The notes beneath the pieces are model-generated. The model was not told where the DNA came from. It was given only the letters and a program-made list of their open reading frames with translations, and made no database searches. A DNA stretch of 11,971 nucleotides from JBPYFK01 sp051984675. GTDB lineage: Bacteria > Actinomycetota > Actinomycetes > Mycobacteriales > Pseudonocardiaceae. Below are positions 7,280 to 11,971 of this stretch, piece by piece (position 1 is the stretch's first letter; the number at the start of each line of letters is the position of its first letter). The position numbers and the translations under genes were made by a program. Where the stretch lies: the NCBI GenBank assembly GCA_051984675.1, contig JBPYFK010000049.1, positions 1 through 11,971 on the forward strand, given 5' to 3'.

Positions 7280-8742
7280 GCCCGGTTCAACACCTCCGCT
7301 GCGGCGCGTTCACCAGCACGGACCGCGCCATCCATGTAACCCGACCAATAGGTGGCAGTCTCCGTTCCCGCCCAATGCACCAGACCGAACGGCTGACGGA
7401 TCGTCGAGCCGTAGCCGTAGACCGTGCCAACCCCGGCAGTGGCCACTGGACCGCCCCTGGACCACCGCTCGCGCGTCCAGTCGTGCTCTACGTAGTCGAT
7501 CGGCGAAAGTGCCTGTGGTCCGACGACTTTGGCGAACGCCTGCAGCACCCCCTCGCGCCGCTGCTCCAGGGTGCGGTTTCCCCAGTCGTGCCAGGTAGAT
7601 CCGCCTATGAAGGCGAGCAGAACGCCGACGCTGGCATCCGGTGGGCTGTTGTCGAAGCTGACCCGGACCGGGCCGTTGTCGAAAACCGCCATCCCGGACA
7701 GTCCAGCGGCACGCCAGAACGGCGTGCGGTACACGGCGTCGACCTTCATCAGCGTTCCCATGGACAAGCGTTGCAGCAGCTGCATCCGGGTAGGGGGCAT
7801 CAGCGGAACCCAGTCGATCGCGGCAGCCAGTGGTGGCGGCACGGCGACGATCACGCGCGAGGCCATGACCTGCCCGCGATCGCTGGTCACGGTCACGGCG
7901 GTGCCATCCTGCTCGATCCTGCGCACCGGGGCGTTCAGCACCACCGCGTCGCCGAGTTGCTCGGCCATCCGCAACGGAATCTGCTGGGAGCCTCCGACGA
8001 ACCGCGAATCCTGCGCTCCGCCGGACGTTCCGGCCGAGCGTTCGAACGTCCCGGGGTTCGTCTCGTTGCCGGCGGTCGCCAGGTACCAGAGGAAGAACAG
8101 CAGGGAGACGTCCCGGGGGTCCTCGCCGATCAGCGGCTGGAAGTAGGCCAGAAGGACGTCCCGTGTCTCCGGGTTCACCGTGTTCGCCTGGACCCAGTCG
8201 TGCATCGAGGTGGCGTCCCATTCGGCGGCATGCTGGGCGTTCCAGGGCGCGTCCACTGGGACTTCCTTGGACATCTCGTCCATCTTCGTCTGGAGGACCA
8301 GGGCGTCCGGCAGAATCGTCGGATCGGGCGGGATCGTGCCGCTGTAGCGGAGTGTTGTTCCATGCGCGACGTAGACGTTGTCGCCCTGGTCGTACTCCTT
8401 GAACGTGCGTACGCCGAGTTCGCCGGCCAGCGCCAGGATGTGGTCCTGCGTCGGCCCGACGAACGCCCCGCCGGACTCGATCACCGAACCGTTCGCCAAG
8501 GTGTGGTTGAGGACCCGACCGCCCACCCGATCGCGTGCTTCGAGCACCACGACGGAGCGGCCCGCGCGGGCGAGCTGGCGGGCGGCGACGAGTCCGGAGA
8601 TTCCGCCGCCTACGACGACCACGTCTGCCTTCGCCGGTACCCGGTCGGCCGCGAACGCAGTGCCGGAGCCCACAACACCGAGTGCGCCTGTCACGGCAAG
8701 CCCACCGAGAAGACCGCGGCGGCTGACATCTGTCCCAACCAT
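7276..8742 (-). CDS. Tat-exported flavin monoamine oxidase family protein
   Basis: This 488-residue enzyme opens with a twin-arginine signal, SRRGLLGG (7-14), a hydrophobic stretch and a likely cleavage at AFA (29-31), so it should leave the cell folded with FAD bound. The FAD site is VVVVGGGISG (41-50), with Glu68 in LEARDRVGGR. The C-terminal WAGTETATYWSGYMDG (457-472) is the flavin-cradling motif of monoamine oxidases. Lys333 in GTLMKVDAVY matches the conserved lysine near flavin N5 (K296 in human MAO-B, from memory). The Cys that binds FAD covalently in MAO-A/B is Pro432 here and the next residue is Val433, so FAD should be non-covalent. Expected reaction: primary or secondary amine plus O2 to aldehyde or imine plus H2O2. 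An amino-acid oxidase is possible. Its start shares a base with the monooxygenase stop (TGATG), and its stop overlaps the acylase start. Confidence 0.9.
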   Translation of the reverse strand: MVGTDVSRRGLLGGLAVTGALGVVGSGTAFAADRVPAKADVVVVGGGISGLVAARQLARAGRSVVVLEARDRVGGRVLNHTLANGSVIESGGAFVGPTQDHILALAGELGVRTFKEYDQGDNVYVAHGTTLRYSGTIPPDPTILPDALVLQTKMDEMSKEVPVDAPWNAQHAAEWDATSMHDWVQANTVNPETRDVLLAYFQPLIGEDPRDVSLLFFLWYLATAGNETNPGTFERSAGTSGGAQDSRFVGGSQQIPLRMAEQLGDAVVLNAPVRRIEQDGTAVTVTSDRGQVMASRVIVAVPPPLAAAIDWVPLMPPTRMQLLQRLSMGTLMKVDAVYRTPFWRAAGLSGMAVFDNGPVRVSFDNSPPDASVGVLLAFIGGSTWHDWGNRTLEQRREGVLQAFAKVVGPQALSPIDYVEHDWTRERWSRGGPVATAGVGTVYGYGSTIRQPFGLVHWAGTETATYWSGYMDGAVRAGERAAAEVLNRA

Positions 8743-9899
8743 CAGACGTCTGTCCTTTCTCGATAGTCGACCACGGTGCTCAGCGCGGAAGCGATTCGCC
8801 GGGCATCGATGGCGATCTCCCGGAACATGCCGCTGGCCGGGTTCGTGAAGCCGATGAAGTGCAAGTGCGGTGCCCTGTCGTGCGTCCGCGCGCCGTGAAC
8901 CACCGGCAGCCCGGAACCGTCGAGGATGCCGAGATGTCCGACCAGCGGCTCCAGCCCGCGCCGGTACCCGGCGGCGACCACGATGGCCTCAGGCTCGATC
9001 GCGGACCCGTCCGCGAGCAGCACCTTCGACCCGTCGAATCCGGTGACCGCAGCGACCGGCTCGACCCGGTCGTCCAGGACGGCGTCGACGAGGCCGACGT
9101 CGAGAATCGGGATCTCGCCGCGGGAAGCGCGGGTGAACAGCCCCTTGCCGGGATCAGCGAGGCCCTTGTGCCGCATGTCCGGTATGGACAGTTTGCGCAC
9201 CGGTTCAGCGAGCGTGTCCGCGATGCGCGCCGGAAGATAGCGCATGAGCACGCCAGTCAGCTGCGTCGGAATCCCGAGCTGCGCGCGACGCAGGATGTGC
9301 GGTGGCGTCCGCACAGCCAGCCGTACCCGTGCCGCTAGGTGCTCGGTGAGGTCGACGGCGATTTCCGCACCGGTATTGCCGGCGCCCACCACCAGCACAT
9401 CCCGCCCCCGGTACGGCGAACCGTTGCGGTATGCGCTGGCGTGGATGATCTCTCCGCTGAATTCCGCCTGGCCAGGCCAATCCGGCAGCCGCGGTGTGTG
9501 GTTGTATCCGGTGGCGACGACGACTGCGCTGGCACGCACGTCACCCTGCTCGGAGCGCAGCACCCACCTGTCGCCGTCGCGATCCACCTGCCCGACGGTG
9601 ATTCCGGTGCGGATGTCCAGGTCGTGATGCTCGGTGTAGCGCTCCAAGTACCTGATCACGCCATCGCGCGACACCCATCGGCCTTCCGCGCGCGGGATCG
9701 GGTATCCGGGCAGGTGGGACAGCCAACGCACGGTGTGCAGATGCAGTCGGTCGTAGTGCTGGCGCCAGCTGGCGGCGACCTGCTCGGCCCGCTCGATCAC
9801 GATGTTCGGCACGGCTCGCGCACGCAGTGCGGCGGCGGTGGCCAGCCCGGCCGGGCCGGCGCCGATAACGGCCACCGGCACGTGAGCCTCGTTGCTCAT
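8742..9899 (-). CDS. FAD/NADPH-dependent flavoprotein monooxygenase
   Basis: The ATG at 9899 is preceded at 6 bases by GAGGAG, giving 385 residues; an in-frame ATG 16 codons upstream lacks support. Two dinucleotide folds are visible: GAGPAG (13-18) for FAD and GAGNTG (172-177) for NAD(P)H. Between them, FSGEIIHASAY (147-157) matches the flavin monooxygenase fingerprint FxGxxxHxxxY and ends in Tyr rather than the Trp of typical Baeyer-Villiger enzymes. VVVATGYNHTPRLP and VVAAGYRRGL are the usual ATG-type motifs. No signal peptide is present, so it should act in the cytoplasm. Likely chemistry is N- or S-oxygenation, or YUCCA-like oxidative decarboxylation; some relatives are reductases. It is the first gene of a three-gene operon with amine oxidase and acylase, transcribed away from tetR. 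Confidence 0.88.
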   Translation of the reverse strand: MSNEAHVPVAVIGAGPAGLATAAALRARAVPNIVIERAEQVAASWRQHYDRLHLHTVRWLSHLPGYPIPRAEGRWVSRDGVIRYLERYTEHHDLDIRTGITVGQVDRDGDRWVLRSEQGDVRASAVVVATGYNHTPRLPDWPGQAEFSGEIIHASAYRNGSPYRGRDVLVVGAGNTGAEIAVDLTEHLAARVRLAVRTPPHILRRAQLGIPTQLTGVLMRYLPARIADTLAEPVRKLSIPDMRHKGLADPGKGLFTRASRGEIPILDVGLVDAVLDDRVEPVAAVTGFDGSKVLLADGSAIEPEAIVVAAGYRRGLEPLVGHLGILDGSGLPVVHGARTHDRAPHLHFIGFTNPASGMFREIAIDARRIASALSTVVDYRERTDV

Positions 9900-9905
9900 C
9901 AGGCA

Positions 9906-9911
9906 CTCCTC
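9906..9911 (-). promoter_or_regulatory. Ribosome binding site of the monooxygenase gene
   Basis: On the minus strand GAGGAG stands six bases before the ATG at 9899. It is the best Shine-Dalgarno sequence in the island and decides the start, against the upstream ATG at 9947. Confidence 0.8.
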
Positions 9912-9922
9912 ACCTCGGAGAC

Positions 9923-9937
9923 CTAAGGACCCGTTAG
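9923..9937. promoter_or_regulatory. Candidate TetR operator in the divergent intergenic region
   Basis: CTAAGGACCCGTTAG is an imperfect palindrome in which 10 of 15 positions equal their reverse complement (CTAAnGnnnCnTTAG). It lies 24 bases upstream of the monooxygenase start and about 40 bases before tetR, within 9900-9978, where a divergent regulator would be expected to bind. No second copy is obvious in the window. The palindrome is seen; the binding is inferred. Confidence 0.35.
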
Positions 9938-9966
9938 ATATGAACACGAGTCAGGTTCGGAATCTT

Positions 9967-9981
9967 TACACTGCGGGTATG
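9967..9981 (+). promoter_or_regulatory. -10 box for a leaderless tetR transcript
   Basis: TACACT (9967-9972) fits the actinobacterial TAnnnT -10 consensus. Six bases separate it from the ATG at 9979, placing transcription start on or next to the A of ATG. No Shine-Dalgarno sequence is present at that start. No good -35 is visible, which is common in actinobacteria. Confidence 0.4.
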
Positions 9982-10605
9982 ACAGCCGCAAGGCCCGATG
10001 AGGGGAGTCCGAAACGTCGCGCACCGATTCAGCGGCGCAGCCGCGAACGGGTCGAGCGCATCCTCGACGCGGCGGCGGGCCTGATCGTCACGCACGGCGT
10101 GGAACGGTTGAGCACGAGGACGATCGCGGCTCGCGCGGACGTCCCGGTCGCATCCTTGTATCAGTACTTCGCCGACAAGGACGAGATCATCCTGGCCCTG
10201 GTCGAACGCGACACGGCGGAAATGGACGAGCGCGTCGCGGAGGCCGTGAGCAGCCTGGAGACACCGACGGTCCGCACGTTGGTCGAGACGACGATGCGCG
10301 CGTTCGTCGACGTGTATCACCGCAGGCCGGCGTTCGTGGTGATCTGGTGGCGAGGCCGGACGAATGCGGCCGTGCAGGACTTCTGCCGCGCGCACAACAA
10401 GCGCATCGCACGCGACCTGTTCGATTTCGCGCTGGGGGCGGGACTCGTCCCGCCCGATATCGACGTGATGGTCGCGGAACTGGCGGTGGAGGTGGGCGAC
10501 CGCGTCTTCCAGGTGGCCTTTGAGCACGACCTCGCCGGTGACGAGTGGGTGATCAGCGAAGGAATCGACCTCGTCGTCAGCTACCTGGAGCGATACGCCT
10601 TGTAA
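9979..10605 (+). CDS. TetR/AcrR-family transcriptional regulator
   Basis: The 208-residue protein has a basic N-terminus (RRAPIQRRSRERVERILDAA) and a classic TetR helix-turn-helix at about 45-66 (STRTIAARADVPVASLYQYF, then ADKDEII). An all-helical ligand domain follows, with WWRGRTNAAVQDFC in the middle. The ATG at 9979 is chosen because codons between the alternative ATG at 9940 and 9979 (AGT, GTT, AAT, CTT, ACT) lack the G/C-ending bias of the gene. The upstream ATG at 9940 has an AGGA ten bases before it and cannot be excluded. It reads away from the monooxygenase-oxidase-acylase operon, the usual layout for a local repressor of that operon. The inducer is unknown; an amine, acyl amide or product would be logical. 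Confidence 0.88.
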   Translation: MTAARPDEGSPKRRAPIQRRSRERVERILDAAAGLIVTHGVERLSTRTIAARADVPVASLYQYFADKDEIILALVERDTAEMDERVAEAVSSLETPTVRTLVETTMRAFVDVYHRRPAFVVIWWRGRTNAAVQDFCRAHNKRIARDLFDFALGAGLVPPDIDVMVAELAVEVGDRVFQVAFEHDLAGDEWVISEGIDLVVSYLERYAL

Positions 10606-10616
10606 CGGTTGAATTC

Positions 10617-10710
10617 ATGGCCGGCAGCGGCCTTCCCGGGCTGTTGCAGCCGTTGGTCGATCAGGCGGCGCGGGTCGCGGCGGCCAGCCGCTACCCCAAC
10701 CGCTGTTATT
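10617..10710 (+). pseudogene. Possible gene remnant between tetR and the holin-like gene
   Basis: From the ATG at 10617 about 31 codons show the codon-position pattern of real genes here: third positions roughly nine-tenths G/C, second positions about half. They read MAGSGLPGLLQPLVDQAARV and then an Ala/Arg-rich segment ending RYPNR. The frame then runs antisense into the holin-like gene to a stop at 10938-10940, where it loses coding character. I do not recognise it. It could be a small gene, a decayed fragment left at the island edge, or chance. No ribosome binding site is visible. Confidence 0.25.
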
Positions 10711-10715
10711 ACCTG

Positions 10716-10733
10716 ATCGGGTTAATCCCCGAT
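10716..10733. terminator. Small hairpin between convergent genes
   Basis: ATCGGG-TTAATC-CCCGAT is a perfect 6-bp stem with a 6-base loop. It lies directly after the stop of the minus-strand holin-like gene and 110 bases after the tetR stop. It could act on transcripts from both sides. The stem is short and no T tract follows, so its strength is doubtful. Confidence 0.35.
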
Positions 10734-10734
10734 G

Positions 10735-11232
10735 TCATCCCTCGGTACTGCCACGCCTCTTCGCCAGCGCAGCCGTGTCCTTCAGCGAGTCGATCGTGCG
10801 TTTCGGCGCGCGGATCTTGCGCACCCGCCGGTAGCCGACCAGCGCGAACAGTCCCGAGGTCAGCAGCATCAGCAGGAACACGATTCCGAACGAGGCCCAG
10901 CGCCACAGACCGAGCTGCGCCAAGCCCTCAGCGAGCGTGAAGAACAGGAAGAACATGCTGAAGGCGAGCACCGTCAGGGCCAGGATGAAGTAGACACTGC
11001 CCTTGACGCCCTTGCGGACCTCGCTGGCCAGCTCCGACTTCGCCAGTTCCACCTCGGCGCGCACCAGGGTGGACAGGTGCGTGGTGGCATCCCGGACCAG
11101 TGCGCCGATGGACTGCTCGCCGTGCCCGGTGTCCTCTTCGGACAGCGGGATCGACGTGACCGCTGGCCAGCCGTCACCGGCCCTGCCTCGACTGCCGTTG
11201 GTGTTCTTCTGGGCGCTGCTCACGACGGTCAT
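10735..11232 (-). CDS. Holin-superfamily (Phage_holin_3_6-like) membrane protein
   Basis: With the ATG at 11232 this is a 165-residue protein. A polar N-terminus is followed by a charged amphipathic helix (about 41-75: IGALVRDATTHLSTLVRAEV and onward). Two membrane helices follow (about 79-101 and 112-134), then a basic C-terminal tail ending KDTAALAKRRGSTEG. This layout is that of actinobacterial chromosomal proteins grouped with phage holins by sequence. They are not part of a lysis module and their role is unknown. It corresponds in position to Rv3669 between marP/ephE and acs. The frame is open to 11415, but that extension crosses the acs terminator and is rejected. No clear Shine-Dalgarno sequence precedes the ATG. 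There are no phage genes nearby. Confidence 0.8.
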   Translation of the reverse strand: MTVVSSAQKNTNGSRGRAGDGWPAVTSIPLSEEDTGHGEQSIGALVRDATTHLSTLVRAEVELAKSELASEVRKGVKGSVYFILALTVLAFSMFFLFFTLAEGLAQLGLWRWASFGIVFLLMLLTSGLFALVGYRRVRKIRAPKRTIDSLKDTAALAKRRGSTEG

Positions 11233-11372
11233 CGTGCCATGTGGCCGTGGTGGCGAACGAGTGACTCGCGGCGTGTTATGCCCCGCGTTTTCGCTAGCCT
11301 GTGCCACCCCTGCGGACCGTGCGCAGAACGGCGTCGTTGACCTGCGGTTTTCATCACCCACTGAATAGCCCC
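11233..11372. other. Upstream region of the holin-like gene
   Basis: This 140-base stretch between the acs terminator and the holin-like start must hold that gene's promoter. On the minus strand CATAAC and TAGCGA are possible -10 elements, but neither has a good -35 at normal spacing, so I do not assign one. No gene is visible. Confidence 0.3.
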
Positions 11373-11403
11373 CGGTGCCCCTCCACCCTGTGGAGGGGCA
11401 CCG
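11373..11403 (-). terminator. Strong hairpin downstream of acs
   Basis: CGGTGCCCCTCCAC (11373-11386) and GTGGAGGGGCACCG (11390-11403) form a perfect 14-bp stem with a CCT loop. It begins 26 bases after the acs stop in the direction of acs transcription. There is no T tract, which is usual for actinobacterial terminators. It separates acs from the holin-like gene that follows on the same strand. Confidence 0.8.
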
Positions 11404-11429
11404 CCGGGTGCTCAACCGTTACGAACTGA

Positions 11430-11971
11430 TTACTCCTCGTCGGCGGACTTCTTCAGCCCCTTGGAGATCTCGTCCATGACCGAGGAATCGGCGAGCGTGG
11501 AGACGTCGCCGATCTCGCGGTTCTCCGCGATGTCTCGCAGCAGCCGGCGCATGATCTTGCCGGAGCGGGTCTTGGGCAGTTCGGGCACGACCATGATCTG
11601 CCGGGGCTTGGCGATCGGCCCGATCTCGTGCGCCACGTGCTCGCGCAGCGCCTTGAGCGCGGCCTGACCGGAGGCCTGGTCGTCGACACCGCCACGCAGG
11701 ATGACGAACGCGACGATGCCCTGGCCGGTCGTCGGGTCGCTGGCGCCGACCACGGCAGCCTCGGCCACGTTGGCGTGCGACACCAGCGCGGACTCGACCT
11801 CGGTGGTCGAGATGCGGTGACCGGAGACGTTCATGACGTCGTCGACCCGGCCGAGCAGCCAGATGTCGCCGTCGTCGTCGTACTTGGCGCCGTCGCCGGC
11901 GAAGTAGAAACCCTTGTCGGCGAACTTCGCCCAGTAGGTCTCCTTGTAGCGCTCGTCGTCACCCCAGATCC
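11430..11971 (-). CDS. acs: Acetyl-CoA synthetase, C-terminal part (start outside window)
   Basis: The last 179 residues are visible; the gene continues past the window end. Translation of 11971 downwards gives IWGDDERYKETYWAKF, then GDIWLLGRVDDVMNVSGHR, the hinge and domain-boundary motif of acyl-adenylate-forming enzymes. PKTRSGKIMRRLLR holds the C-terminal lysine (in SGK) that acts in adenylation and is the target of regulatory acetylation in this family. The enzyme makes acetyl-CoA from acetate, ATP and CoA in the cytosol. The Acs-specific YKETYW sequence and the position beside the holin-like gene (as Rv3667) support Acs over other acyl-CoA synthetases. It ends at TAA (11430) and is followed by a strong hairpin. 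Confidence 0.95.
   Translation of the reverse strand, partial: IWGDDERYKETYWAKFADKGFYFAGDGAKYDDDGDIWLLGRVDDVMNVSGHRISTTEVESALVSHANVAEAAVVGASDPTTGQGIVAFVILRGGVDDQASGQAALKALREHVAHEIGPIAKPRQIMVVPELPKTRSGKIMRRLLRDIAENREIGDVSTLADSSVMDEISKGLKKSADEE

Noticed and set aside
8743..8752. Perfect palindrome CAGACGTCTG before the oxidase start
   Set aside because: Ten-base palindromes are expected several times by chance in 12 kb, and it lies inside an operon rather than at a promoter.
7375..8766. Plus-strand open frame of 463 codons opposite the amine oxidase
   Set aside because: It mirrors the oxidase coding sequence, whose FAD and C-terminal motifs are unmistakable.
10735..11232. Holin-like gene as part of a prophage
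   Set aside because: No endolysin, capsid, integrase or other phage gene is nearby, and its place beside acs is conserved in actinobacteria.
10732..11340. Plus-strand open frame of 202 codons opposite the holin-like gene
   Set aside because: The minus strand encodes two clear membrane helices and a conserved layout; this frame is Gln/Glu/Arg-rich shadow.
1..11971. tRNA, rRNA, riboswitch, CRISPR array or insertion sequence
   Set aside because: I found no cloverleaf-like gene, regularly spaced repeats, transposase-like frame or terminal inverted repeats when reading both strands.

Overview
The window is chromosomal DNA from a high-GC actinomycete, probably of the Pseudonocardiales or another mycolata-related group. 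This rests on strong G/C bias at third codon positions, GTG starts, and gene order. Read left to right, the outer genes are a TlpA-like thioredoxin (5' end cut off), a NudL-type CoA pyrophosphatase and a MarP-type membrane serine protease. On the far right are a two-helix holin-superfamily membrane protein and the C-terminal part of acetyl-CoA synthetase (cut off). From memory, this is the order Rv3673c-Rv3672c-Rv3671c(marP)-[Rv3670 ephE]-Rv3669-[Rv3668c]-Rv3667(acs) of Mycobacterium tuberculosis, so the frame is a conserved actinobacterial neighbourhood.

Between marP and the holin-like gene, where M. tuberculosis has ephE, this genome carries about 8 kb of accessory genes (roughly 2537-10605). 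Both edges of this block are convergent gene pairs. Its left part is a LysR regulator (minus) divergent from an EamA/DMT-type 10-helix exporter (plus). They share an AT-rich 74-base intergenic region with two inverted repeats.

The right part is a compact minus-strand operon of three genes joined by TGATG and ATGA overlaps: a cytosolic FAD/NADPH monooxygenase, a Tat-exported flavin amine oxidase and a secreted penicillin-acylase-family Ntn amidase. A TetR regulator reads away from it. The order suggests a coupled pathway in which a secreted amidase could release an amine from an N-acyl amine, a secreted oxidase could deaminate it, and a cytosolic flavoenzyme could act on an imported or precursor compound under TetR control. 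The substrate is not visible in the sequence, so this pathway is inference.

The convergent ends are unusual. The exporter frame runs 191 bases antisense into the acylase gene, giving the transporter an extra basic, Ser/Thr/Arg-rich tail. The LysR gene ends in a 15-base tandem repeat and overlaps the marP stop region by 7 bases. The TetR and LysR starts both look like leaderless mRNAs, each with a TAnnnT -10 box 6-7 bases before the start codon. A strong 14-bp hairpin lies after acs. I see no tRNA, rRNA, CRISPR array, transposase or integrase.
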